Positions 21,495 through 32,500 of a stretch of 64,000 nucleotides of DNA are shown here, piece after piece. The stretch is from assembly GCA_019914995.1 (NCBI GenBank), contig CM034129.1:7267725-7331724 (forward strand), given 5' to 3'. Origin of the DNA: Acanthochlamys bracteata. Its lineage: Eukaryota; Streptophyta; Magnoliopsida; Pandanales; Velloziaceae. Numbering within the stretch: position 1 is the stretch's first letter; every line of letters begins with the position of its first letter. The notes below the pieces were generated by a model. The model was given only the letters and a program-made list of their open reading frames with translations, was not told the DNA's origin and did not search any database. Both the position numbers and the translations under genes were made by a program.

Positions 21495-22360
21495 ATAGGA
21501 GTGACAATAAATGACCTAATTTTAAAATTTAATTCGAAACTGATTCATTTAATTCAAATTAGGGTTAAAAAATTTGACCCGTATAAATATGTGAATTAGA
21601 TTAAGTTGAACGAATTTTATCTAATTATTAAATAGTCAATCCAAAATTGACCCACAAATCTGAATTTTTACATCTTGAAGGAACAACTCTTTTCTGATTT
21701 TTTCTTACAGTATAATAAAATTTTGGCAATAAAAAAGTCAATAATAGTAATTTATAAATTACTAAATTATATTGTATTTATAATTAATCGTTTACTTTCA
21801 TTTCTTAGTAAAATAATACAATATAAAAATTATAATATTATCGAAAGTATTATTTTATAGGTGTTTCTTTAATGATGAATTTAGATTTTTAGTAAGATTT
21901 TTATCAAAATTTTGCCAATTAGCTATTTTTATAAAAATTCTTATTGAAAATATAACCATATATTTTTATAATCATGAAATTTCAGCTGTCACTATATTTT
22001 TTGAAAAAATAAAAATAAAAATAAAAATATTTCTTGAAATATTCTAAAAATTTATGAAGATATTAAAAAATGCATATTTTGACAGACACTAATCATATCT
22101 CTTCACTAAGAATTTCGTACATATTCATTCCAACTGATTTTATATTTCACTCAAGCTTAAAAATATAAAATTAAAAATTAAAAATTATAATTATTAAATC
22201 GATCGATCCCAATTTGATCTGTTATTAAATAGGTTAGATTATGGTTAACAATTTTGATCAGTATAAATTTATGAGTTGGATTAATATTGAACAAATTTGA
22301 TTCAATTATTAATGGGTCAATACGAAACCGACCCACCAATCTAAATTGCCACTCTTAGCA
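21495..22360. repeat. Interspersed repeat family R1, full-length copy
   Basis: It matches 39418-40290 along its length: GAGTGACAATAAATGACC... near the left end, AACAACTCTTTTCTGA and ACAGTATAATAAAATTTTGG in the middle, and GACCCACCAATC...CCACTCTTAG at the right. It is likely a non-autonomous DNA element with short GGGGTG-like ends. No coding capacity. Confidence 0.65.
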
Positions 22361-22462
22361 AGGGAGACCTTCAAATATAAGCTTCGCCAATATATATGAA
22401 GAATTATAAGTTAAAATATATTAAAAAAATTTCAATTCAATTAAACCTCAATTCGATCTTTG

Positions 22463-22725
22463 GTGCTGTTTGGGATTACTTTTCATATACCTTTCATTTC
22501 AAATTTTTTTTTCTTCACATCTTATAATAAACTTTATGTAACATTCTATAGATTTGATAAAAAATTTAGAAAATATAAAAAATTCTATTTTGTAAGGCTT
22601 TATCATTATTTATTTTATTATTTTTTAGGTAAAAGAAGTAAAGCTTTATTTTTATTATGTATTTCTCAAAAATTTTCAAATCCTACGTTCTAGAAAACTC
22701 CAAAAATCACTCTCAAATACATCCA
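22463..22725 (-). mobile_element. MITE family M2 copy (reverse orientation)
   Basis: It begins GTGCTGTTTGGGATTAC and contains TTTATTATTTTTTAGGTAAAAGAAG and AAAGCTTTATTTTTATTATG, the complements of the interior words of the M2 copies at 26034-26306 and 37839-38103. The right end is degraded. Confidence 0.6.
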
Positions 22726-23730
22726 TCGCTTAATCATGATGACGTAAATAGTAGAAGTTGACAATATATATAGATTGTTTTGATTGTTTACTGTGTATCT
22801 TTGTGATTTTAGAGATTGTTTGATTTCAATTTCTCAATTGCTTGATTTCTAAGATTATTCAAGTTTGTTTTGTAGCTGGCTTGATATTTTCTTTTGATTT
22901 TATAGTAATGCTACTCTTATGTTGTACAATTCTTAATTGATAGCTTGAAGTAATGCAAAGTTATGCAAAACAATATCCCTTTTTGTTGCATTTAGAAACT
23001 TAGAAACGGCAACAAAAGAACAGCATTACTCTGGTAATACTATGGTACTATTTCGTGCCCTACTAGAGTCCTTTGTATCTCTATGGTGGTGATGGATGAT
23101 AATTTTGCAATTGATGTTGAAGAGTTGAACATGAACTTTGGATTCCAAATACGAAGAACTCTAGAATAATATTCTTAATTCTTTCTTTTAGTTCATTTTA
23201 ATGTTGCTTTTAGTTCTCCTTAATTAGAAACTAAAGATCTTCCTTGTGGGCACAAATTAATACAAATATGGCTATGAGCAGTACACCAAGGAGCAATTGG
23301 AGGCCATAAACGATGAGTTCAAGTTATAGAAGAAGGAGAAGAAGAAAATTTAAATATTTGCTAGCCTTAATTCAATCGTCAGCCGGCTATAGAATGCTCC
23401 ATTTGCGACAAACTGAAAGTTATGATTTGAAGTCATAAAGGAGAAATTTTAAGAGGGGATGAAGGAAGCAAAAGGGATGAGAAAGAAACGAATTTGAGCG
23501 GGAAGAAGGCTTGCCGGCTGTGAGAAAACGGCAAGTGGGAGGCAGCTGGCGAGCTTACTGCGAAGGAGAAAACAAACAAATGAAGAAGAAAAAAAGGCCG
23601 CGTGAGCATACCCCCAAAAATTAACAAAGTTGACAAAAATAATCTCCCGTATGCTTATTGGTCAATACGGGCATATAAATATATATATATGGAAAGAATA
23701 GATGCACATGACATTCTTAGAGGCATATTA
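22726..23730. other. Intergenic DNA with possible gene relic
   Basis: AT-rich. At 23270-23600 there is a purine-rich stretch (GAAGAAGGAGAAGAAG) that could be a decayed coding exon, but stops in every frame and no domain words prevent a call. Nothing else was recognised. Confidence 0.3.
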
Positions 23731-24084
23731 TACACATGCCAGCCAAAAGTGACCGGCGAGACATCCAAATCCAATCTTCACCATTGAATATGAAGAACCA
23801 TTAGTTAAGAATATGTTGACAAAATTTCAGCTCAATCGGAATACGAACCGACCTCCATCGGAACTCTTGATCAAAGTGATACAAAAATAAAATATATATA
23901 TTTTGTTAAATTTGACTTTTTATGTTATTTTGATCAAGAGTTCCGATGAAGGTCGATTCGTATTCCGGTTGATCTAAAATTTCATCAATATATTCTGAAG
24001 TCATAGTTCTTCATATCCAACAGTGAAGATTGGATTTGAAGATCTCACCGGCCACTTTTGACCGATATTTGCACACATGTGTAT
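23731..24084. mobile_element. Foldback element, complete palindrome
   Basis: The left arm (23731-23885) reads ACACATGCC, AAAAGTGACCGG, AATCCAATCTTCACC and CTTGATCAAAGTGAT. The right arm (23925-24084) returns the complements (TTTTGATCAAGAGTTCCG, GTGAAGATTGG, CCGGCCACTTTTGACC, GCACACATGTGT). The centre is AAAATATATATATTTTG. It is the same family as 610-860, 898-1236 and 28045-28310. Non-coding. Confidence 0.75.
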
Positions 24085-24104
24085 CTAAAATGGTATATGC
24101 ATAT

Positions 24105-24142
24105 ATCCTATCACACACACATACACACACATATATATATAG
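24105..24142. repeat. (CA)n/(TA)n compound microsatellite
   Basis: CACACACATACACACACATATATATAT directly follows the foldback element. A second TA/CA-rich patch lies at 24318-24350. Confidence 0.7.
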
Positions 24143-24349
24143 ATGGAAGCGGTTACACATACATCGCGTTGTTGTGGCAGAAAAACTGCAAACATCATGT
24201 ATGCATATCTTTTTGTTATAACACTATTTAAGTTAATTGAAAGATGCTTTATCTATAAGGACGAACACAAGCTGTGAAGTAGTTAACGAACTTGAAACTT
24301 TGAAGCTTCTCATGTACTGTATATACATATATGTATATATATACACACA

Positions 24350-25369
24350 CAACTACCAGCGTACCACAATGCATGAAAATATTGCATAGCTCAAGATCAT
24401 CACCAATGGAAATAGCATTCAATCATTGTTCACTTCTCCTCTTCACCTTCAATTTCTATATTCTTTTTAAGAGCTGCCAAGGGAAGCAATTGCAAAGCCC
24501 CCACATACTTAAATGTTAGAATGCATGCAACTGCTGTATCATTTCATCCAAAAAGATTGTAGATTTCAAGCTCCCAAGACAAAGCACAACCTACCCGTTC
24601 GTGTTCGAAAACCTGTGCATTTGGTGGACAAGGACTACAAGAGTAAATATGCGAATACGACTAAACTTATGAGGCACTTACTAATTCGCATCAGTCGAGA
24701 TTGAAGAACTAAATGTCGTTGCAGTACACTTGCAGTACAGAAAAGCTGTTTCAAATAAGCCATCCCGGTTTTCATAAGTGACCCATAAATCTTAGCTATT
24801 CTTTCCATTTCATAGAGCGTTCCTTTACTTCTATGAGCACATTCTTGGCAAGCTTATAGGAGATAAGACATTCCACGTTTGCATTGCCATTTTGGATTTG
24901 GGATTCACCAGAAGATATGAATATACTTCCAAATTACCTAGACACTAAATCCCTTTAGTACGATACAACCTTGAAAGGACGTCCTCTACAGCTGTGAATT
25001 TATTGATCCCTTTAAACAAGGTGATGCGGAAAGCAACCTTGAGAGCTATACCAACAAATGGTCACCGTAGGTAACTTCGCAACTTCGTTCTTGCGTGCTA
25101 TAGGGATGACGATCCATCCGATTTACGCTTACGCAGCCTCGAGGGAGGAATACATGGCTTGGTGCACTTCTGGGTCGGAGAAAATATGCAAAATTTGACA
25201 TTAGCAGTTAGAGACCCAGTTTTCTATCCCTATCATCATATCCTGCCAGTTTAGATCAGGAAGGCGTGGAAGGATCTTCCAAACGGAAATCGATAAGACT
25301 TTGCAGCATTAGATTGGTTGAACTCGTCTTTCTTACTCTAGGATGATGAAACTAGTAAAGATCAAAGTA
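24350..25369. other. Unassigned sequence upstream of a gypsy fragment
   Basis: The base composition is more balanced than the flanks from about 24520 on. This may be decayed retroelement pol sequence leading into the fragment at 25370, but I cannot align any domain with confidence. Confidence 0.3.
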
Positions 25370-27000
25370 CGTGATGTTCTTGATATAAAACCTTTAGGGT
25401 ACACTTACCAAGCCTTAAGTTCCTCCTTGAACAGCTTGTCTTCACACGATCAACTGAAATGGCTTGTCAAATTGATGCTGTATGACTAGAAAATTGAACA
25501 TCGAGCGGGAAAGCAGAACATCGTCGCAGATGCTCTGTCTTGCTGTTCAGACAGCTCGTTGTTCTCCCTCATCTCCATTATGCCTCTAGTAGCAAGCGGG
25601 TAGTTCCAATAAGGATCTACTGGAAGCAACCAGGGACCCTTCTAACACCAACATCACCGAGAGTAAAGGACTTATCTTACAGAAAGGTCGAGTTTGTGCC
25701 CAGCTTTTTATTTCTACTAAAGCAATTGTTGTTTGAGGTGCATAATTCCGCACAAGGTGGGCATGGAGGACAATTCAGGACATACAAATACCTATCCGAC
25801 CAATTCTACTAGAAGGCCCTCTCCATAGATGTGCAACACTGTATTGCAGCGTATGTGACATGTGCTCTGGCTAAGTAAGAGGCACTTCGGCCTGCAAGGA
25901 CTGTTACACAATTTGCTAATTCCCGACAAGGCATGGACTGACATTTTCGTTGATTTTATTGATGACCTAGCTATCCTAAGGCAAGAATGTCATTGTGGTC
26001 ATCGTTGATTGGCTTTCAAAATATTCTCATTTTGGGGGTGTTTGGTAGTGCTTATGAAATGAAACTTTTTTGAAATGGAGGATATTTTTGTTCTTTTTAA
26101 AAAGACGAGCTTTATTTTTTTACTTCCAAAAAAATAATAAAAATATGCAATAAAAAAATCTCACTACGTAAAATTTTTTTACATTTTCTAAATTTTTAAA
26201 TAAATTTTTTTTATAATTATAAAATATATACTAAAAAATATGAAATGGGGAAATTGAAAAGGAGCATTTGGGAAATACAATCCCAAACGCATTAATGAAA
26301 CACCCCTATTCTGCTTCTTCTGTTGCTAGCTGGTTTGTGTGCGTCTCTATGGTTGCCCTCCTCCATTATGTCGGATAGAGCTCCATTATTCCTTAGAACG
26401 TTTTGGCAATAATTTCACTGTCTATAAGCAATCTCTCTCCATATGTCCTCCGCTTATCATCCGCAATCAAATAGACACGCTCTCATATGTCCTCCATTAT
26501 GTCATCAATCACAGTTTGCAAACGTATCTTTGTTGCTTCGTTGGTAATCATCCTAGCAAGTGATTGATTGGCTCCATTGGGCGGACTACTCCTACAGCAC
26601 TAGCATCCATTCCTCTACCAACACACCTCTATTTGAAGCCGTCTATTGCCAGCACGCAACCGCCACTAGTCTTTCTTGTTGGTCAAAGCAGCACTGATCC
26701 AAGCGTGGCTTAGCTTCGCTCACAGGACACGATCCTTCGTGACTTGCGTTTCTACTTATGCGAGCTCAAAATCAAATGAAACAACTTACGAATAGACAAT
26801 ACTTTCTAGGTGACCGGGTTTTTCTCAAACTTTATCTTACCATCAAAGCTCCTCTGCAGAGAGACGTCAAACTAAGCTTCGGCATCGTTAGTACCGTCCC
26901 TTTGTTATCTTTGAAGTCGTCGGTCCAATACCATACAGCCTCGACTTACCAACTTCATCACGCATTCACCCGAATTGTCCATGTGTAGGAGCTTAAAGAC
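25370..27000 (+). pseudogene. Degenerate Ty3/gypsy pol fragment (RNase H end to integrase tail)
   Basis: Recognisable words in order are: LKFLLEQ and WLVKL (RNase H end, 25405-25480), HRAGKQNIVADALS (~25500-25540), LLFEVHNSAQGGHGGQF (integrase zinc module, ~25728-25785), DFIDDLAI, a MITE insertion, a phase-scrambled integrase core at 26310-26640, RMKQQ/GDRVFLKL words (26760-26840), and a tail near IHPNC at ~26965. Frameshifts and stops are many. No LTRs could be attached. Confidence 0.8.
26034..26306 (+). mobile_element. MITE family M2 inserted in the gypsy integrase fragment
   Basis: 273 bp with ends GGGGGTGTTT and AAACACCCC (inverted). It interrupts the integrase word SKYSHF|. The interior (GAGCTTTATTTTTTTACTTCC, AATATGCAATAAAAAAATCT) matches copies at 37839-38103 and, reversed, 22463-22725. 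Immediate flanks TTT and TAT do not form a clean duplication. Confidence 0.8.
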
Positions 27001-27089
27001 GCACGTTTCATCCCATCCTACTACAGGGTCGAAGTAGTAGGTCCTAAGGGAGATCCAGAGGGGATGAACAAATCTTCCTTTAATTGGGA

Positions 27090-27835
27090 TACATAAATCA
27101 CCGGTTTGTTGCGCCAGTCAGCTGGGAGGTCAAGAGGATACAACACTGGTTCGATAGCCTCAATGACAACAAACAAGGGTTATAGTAACGATGACGTAGC
27201 TTCCAATGCTTGTAGGCAACGAAGGAAGATTGTCGATAAGGCTGCAACTTGAAGAAGACCTTATCGCCAGCTGAAATTAAAGATCCCTACGATGACAATC
27301 CACCAATTGCTTCATATGATTTTGAGCTCTATGTAGGTGGAAGTGCAAATCCTGCAGTATGGCATCGACTTCCCTACGTGCCAACAACATCCAATTGGAC
27401 TATTCTAGAAGCCAGTGAAACTAGTGGGGATGGAGGTGTCCCGTAGACGGCTTCAAATGCGAATGTGTAAGTTGAAGAGTGGACGCTCATCTTGTAAGAA
27501 AATTCTGCCCAATGTAACTAACGCATCCACGAACAAGGCGGACTGCCAATGAAACAGCGAAGCTAATTTCAAGGCGTCAATTAAATGATTTCGGATTGGA
27601 CATCCGATTGAGGATGATAGGCTCATGTGAAGGGAAGTCCCTTGAAGACGATGAAGTTCCTTCCATAATGAACTCAAGAAGATAGGGTCTCAATTGGACA
27701 CAATGGAGAGGGGCAGCCGTGTAGCCGCCAATCTCCTTGGTGAAAATATTAGCAACGGTCTCGGCCGAGTATGGATGCTTTAAGTGAAGTTTACGCAATC
27801 AGCTCAGTCAATAAAAAATGAATCCTACATAAGTT
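27090..27835 (-). pseudogene. Degenerate Ty3/gypsy integrase C-terminal fragment (minus strand)
   Basis: On the minus strand the words LKHPYSAETVANIFTKEI (~27740-27790) and ELHRLQGTSLHMS (~27640-27670) are integrase core. The segment 27100-27290 aligns by eye with 41670-41830 of element B, including ACACTGGTT..GATAGCCTCAA. It converges tail-to-tail with the plus-strand fragment ending near 27000. Frames are broken. Confidence 0.8.
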
Positions 27836-27869
27836 GGAGAAGCTCACTGTTTGTGCTAACACTTCGGTG

Positions 27870-28020
27870 CAAGCTACATAGTCAATATTCAGTCACTAGT
27901 CAGTAACATTCTGATCGACTGATTAGTGACTGTTTTTTGAACAGTGGACTGTTTTAGTTTAATTTTACCATAACTTAATTCACACCCCACCTGAGATGGT
28001 ATTCCGCAGGTTTCTCTTAT
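27870..28020 (+). pseudogene. Short Ty1/copia LTR-gag junction remnant
   Basis: TGAACAGTGGACTGTTT...ACTTAATTCACACC is the reverse-complement equivalent of 30170-30230, where the minus-strand copia gag begins. It is cut off by the foldback element at about 28045. Confidence 0.6.
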
Positions 28021-28044
28021 AGAGGTGGTGTAGCTGCCATAATA

Positions 28045-28310
28045 GGCGGGGCACTCTAATCCTTATGCACACTCCCGCGCACTCCACGACCGTTTGTGGC
28101 CGCGGAGACCTTCAAATCTAATCTCTATCGTTAGATATGAAGATTTACGAGTTGTTAACATACTGACAAAATTATATCTGAATCGGAATGCAAATTGACC
28201 TCCATCCAACCACTTAATCAAGATGACTAAAATAAAAGATATATATATTTTGTTAACTTTTATTATTTGTGTCATCATTATCAAGTGACTAGATGAAGGT
28301 CTATTTGTGG
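28045..28310. mobile_element. Foldback element, one arm plus truncated second arm
   Basis: The outer end GGGGCACTCTAATCC..TATGCACACTCC and inner words CCTTCAAATCTAATCTC, TAGATATGAAGA and CACTTAATCAAGATGAC lead to the core GATATATATATTTTG. The second arm then begins (TTATCAAGTGACTAGATGAAGG) and stops at about 28310. Same family as 610-860. Confidence 0.65.
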
Positions 28311-28319
28311 GTGGTTTTC

Positions 28320-29685
28320 AACTTCTACCTGGGTGGTTTTTTGCATAGAGAAAGGTCAGAATTTTTAGTGTGATTCAAAGATAATACAGAAAATTAGGTA
28401 ACTAAAAAGCACATAAGGATTTAGATGGTTTGGAAAATCTATTTGTCTAAATGTATAGCCACTCCTCGTCAAGAGTTAAAATCCATTAGTGTTCCAAAAA
28501 GCTATAATCACTAAGGCATAGTGCTTCACCAAGCACACTTCTTGAGACATTCTCTGGCACAAAAACCACTACAACCTCTTAGGCACCAGTCCATCCTACT
28601 ATACAGCAATAACTCACTTATAAGACAATGACTCCGCACCCAAGGCATAGTCAAGCTTATCAGCAAGTCCAATAAGCACTTAACTCAGTCCACTGCATAA
28701 GTACAATTACTAGTTTAAGCACATGATCGGTCTCACATTAATTATTAATAAATATAAAGCAGGACGAGAAGATCAAACTGAAAATTGTTTAGAGAGTCGA
28801 TTTAGATGGCTTAAGGAAATACTTTAACAAGATTGTGTCAGTTGTTTAAACTTTTCAGTAAATATCTGTGTCTTCTTACTTCTTTGTGTGTCTTTTTCTT
28901 CTTGTTCACTAGCCGTATTCATACCCTTAATGTCACTCTAGACTTTTTATCACAACAGTTCGGTTCAAATTCTTTCGGTTCAGATTTTTGAACAAGTTAC
29001 ACTGTCTACTCGCTGTTCTGCCAGCGTCTCATCTCACATCTTCCACAGCTAAGATGATTCCTTGCATTTTAATTCTTCTCAACTAGGTGGTGCTTTCATT
29101 TTCCAACAGATTGGATGCAGTGCATGTCAATTTGAGTTTCACACTTGTTCGTGCAACCACTTGCTTGATTTTGAAATCCTTCCTTTGGTGTGGCCTCCAC
29201 TAACTCGATTCAAATTTCTGATTGCATTTGAATTTGCACTTTTAATTTGATGATCTGCTTAGAGTTCTTTCTGCATGCGTGTGATACTTTGTGCAACTTT
29301 TGACTCAGTTAGATCTTACTCTATCCTGGTTCTTCAGCAAAGTATGTAGCAAACTGATTCAATAAGTGTATCTTGCATGTGCTGTGTTAGATAACCTAAA
29401 AGATCAACTCAAGAGGGGAGGGGTGAATTGAGTTGATAATAAAAAATTTTAATTTAACAAAAGATCATACAGACAGCAGGTAGTCAACCGGTTGTGTGTA
29501 TGATAAATCCTTCAGACAAAGGATAGCATAATAGATACTCAAGTATGACAGTTTAAAGATAAATAAAAGCTATACAGGAGATTTACATAATCCAACAAAC
29601 CTCTTTGTCTACATCCACTTGTGCTGAAGTTATACTAAACTTTTAACAAACTACACACATAACGAGCAAAGTGCTTCGCCAAGCA
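28320..29685. mobile_element. Copia LTR-like degenerate sequence
   Basis: Contains GATTTAGATGGTTTGG and GTGCTTC(A/G)CCAAGCACAC (at about 28530 and 29680), and AACTCAAGAGGGGAGGGGTGAATTGAG at 29408. This wording is familiar from plant Ty1/copia (SIRE-like) LTRs. LTR borders and duplications cannot be drawn. No intact coding sequence. Confidence 0.45.
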
Positions 29686-29689
29686 CACC

Positions 29690-30235
29690 AGACAATTCTT
29701 TCACAGCCGACTAGACACATACGTCCCACAGGCTTAGGTAGCCTTGTTACAAAGTCAATGAATACTACCAGCCTCCTAACATTTGAGTGATAGATTCTCC
29801 CTTTTCCATTTTGAAGTTTTTATAGTCATGCACGAGAATATTGATGCGAGTGTCCTTCACTTAAATGGTTCCTTCGTGTGTAACGGCCAACTTGTCCCAA
29901 ATTTTCTTTACTACATGAACAAACGCAGTTAAGTTCACTAGGATTTAAAGCACAATAAAGTAGTTCATAGCACGGGCATTCATAAAGAAGTTATTCTTGT
30001 CATTGTTCGTGAATTCGAAAATTTGCTTGGATATGTGAACTCCACTCGCATTTATTCTTGTAGGCACAATTGGTCTATCCTTGATGATTGTCCACAATGT
30101 GATGTCTTGTGCTTGTATAAAGATAGTTATTTCAGTCTTCCAATAACTATAGTTTAAGCCATCAAAAGGTGGTGTGAATTGCGTTATGGAAAAATTCAAT
30201 TGAAACAGTCCACAGTTCAAAAAGTAACTGATCAG
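29690..30235 (-). pseudogene. Ty1/copia gag fragment
   Basis: The minus strand encodes FTPPFDGLNYSYWKTEI and later LWTIIKDRPIVPT, the DUF4219/UBN2-type start of copia gag. In a shifted frame below 29945 it gives KIWDKLAVTHEGT and ILVHDYKNFKMEKGESIT. Stops and frameshifts break it, and it ends near 29690 with no downstream pol. Confidence 0.85.
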
Positions 30236-31200
30236 TCAACTGTCATTTGACCGGAAGGTTACTGACGAATGACTGAACATTAACCGTAACATGTACCCAA
30301 GTGTTCACACAATATACTTCAAAATACATTAATTGGAAGTGTTAAGAAATGCTAACTGGTCAGCACACTGAGAATTTTTACGTGGTTCGGCATCGCGATA
30401 CCTATGTGTACGTCAGTTGATACTGTAAGTGAAATTCACTAACGTTGAACCAACCTACAATCAATCGAGATTTGGTGTTTTGCAACACACTTCCACCTCA
30501 ATCGAGTCTCCTTGTAAGGACAACTCTAACAAATCTTCTAGACTTCGCAAAGTCGCTCCGGCTACAATCGTGCACGTCTTCACAAAGGTCTAGCACAAAC
30601 CCCCTAATCTAACCTAGCCTAGCAATCTCTCAAGGTTACAAGTGTTTCACAAGGTTATGATCAAGAGATCTCCTTAACAATAATGTCTAACAACAACAAT
30701 AAAACTCAAGGAATGTCTCACAAAAGAAAACAAAGAGAATTGAACTCGAAAAAATCCTCTTGGTGAAGATTATCTCTTTGTCTAGTTGCAAGATAATGGC
30801 TTGGTTAGTATTTTGTAAAAGCTTTATTTTTATTTCATTTTGTCCACAAAGCTGCAGCTATATAGAGATGTCTTCTCCTCTATATCAAGATCACATAATA
30901 TTCCAACAGCTAGAAAATATGTATGGCCAAGATCAAAGCAAAACATCTAGTAGATGTGATCTCTCGGTCGTTACTTCTCATATGAAAATTTGTTCGATTT
31001 ATTTCCTTGCCGGCCATTGCATGCCAATTTGGATCACATCTATTATGCATCAAGGACACGTCTTCAAAATCTCAAGTGAATTGATGTCATATGATGTCTC
31101 AAAAACAATTCAACGTTCCAAATGCTTTCTAGGATTTCTACTAGCATGTCATCCGAATTTTGTGATAGATTTTTTCTATCCACTAATATAATTTCTTCCC
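30236..31200 (-). mobile_element. Probable LTR/leader of the copia fragment and flanking sequence
   Basis: Sequence directly upstream of the copia gag. It contains TTTTTACGTGGTTCGG (30375), a frequent word in plant copia LTRs, and Ser/Cys-rich open frames (30760-31191) of no recognised protein. Borders are not defined. Confidence 0.4.
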
Positions 31201-32155
31201 AATCTGCATATAAATATTATATTAAACTTTAAATGGATGCTAAGATATAAGTGTTTCAATTAGATCTGGTAGGAGTTGTATTTATGCTGGATTCTTTCCA
31301 TCTTTGTAGATATTATTGATATCTTTTGATATCCTCCCTATAAAATCTACAATAAATATTCTAAATAAATTCTTGATTGATCTAGGCTCTTCTGCAACTA
31401 TTTGGCATGAGTAGGGAACCAAAAATAATTCAACCGCATTAATAGCTACATGGTTCAGTCCAGTCTGGAATGTATTATGTCCAGTTATTTCGAGGATTTT
31501 TTCAAACTTCATTAGTTAATGATATTGCCTCAAATTTGAACTGTAGATAGATCCATGAGTCAGCTTTAAGTATAAAAAATCTGATCTCCAAAATATGCCT
31601 CAAGCTGAGAGACATTGAATTTTCACTTTGCAGTCCAGATCGGGTTCACTCGGGTGCATCCAGAAATGACAGGTGCAAAACAGTGAGCTTTTTCGATTTT
31701 TGTAGGATTTGTTTCTTCATGGAATGAGCTGAATTTTGACCTGTAGAAGCTTCAAGATGTATGCTATCCATATAAAAAAATCTGATCTCCAAAATCGCTT
31801 CTAAGCTGAGAGATATAACATTTGCCATTTGACGTGCCAAGGTGATGTCTAGTTGATCCAGTGATGTTGGGCAGTGTGACCCAGTAACTTCACAGAATAT
31901 GTTTTCGATACCTTATGAAATTTTATCCTCTTGGTCTCCGTTTATTGTGTCAAGCCATCTTTCAAATGCTATTAATAGATTTTCATTTGGTGTCGTGTGT
32001 AGAAAGATCTGCACATTTGAAGTGGCCATGTCAGCGAAGTGTCAACACTTAGCTAATTTCTGCATGATTTTTGTCCAGCTCCATATGTTATTCAAATCCA
32101 ATGTGAACATGTTCATAGCATAACAATGATTCTCAAATATACGTTATCATCAAAA
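31200..32155. other. Intergenic DNA with a repeated short unit
   Basis: The phrases AAATCTGATCTCCAAAAT and AAGCTGAGAGA-AT occur near 31575-31615 and again near 31785-31815, suggesting an old ~205-bp duplication. No coding exon or transposon end was recognised. Confidence 0.4.
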
Positions 32156-32159
32156 TATT

Positions 32160-32500
32160 TGGGATTTTCTTCTAACCTTCATTACCCACCACTTTCCATA
32201 ACCTAGTAAGTTTCTTTCTCAATATTGCATGACACCCACATTTTGCCGTGCTCATACTTATCTTATGCGTAACTCCTTTTTCAAATTCGATGTCTACTTG
32301 TTGAGGTCGATGACCTCTGTGACTTTGAAAGCACTCACAAGTCATTTGACAAATATTCACTTTATCTGTACGAGTACGGGTCTTTTGCATTCGAGTCACG
32401 GTTCTAAAATTCCTGATTCTTCCATAATTTACATAAAATTATTTCGCAACTTCGAGGCTTTCAAATGTCATCCCTAAGCATGGTGATTTGTGATTTTCAC
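32160..32500 (-). pseudogene. Isolated FAR1 DNA-binding domain fragment
   Basis: The minus strand reads CLGMTFESLEVAK-stop-FYVNYGR, then RTDKVNICQMTCE, TAKCGCHAILRKK and LWKVVGNEG. This is the WRKY-GCM1-like zinc domain at the start of FAR1/FHY3-type proteins, and it matches the locus at 60779 residue for residue over most of its length. An in-frame stop and the lack of any downstream transposase domain mark it as a relic. Confidence 0.85.

Noticed and set aside
30760-31191. A 143-residue Ser/Cys-rich protein
   Set aside because: It lies in copia LTR-like sequence, shows no domain and has random-looking composition.
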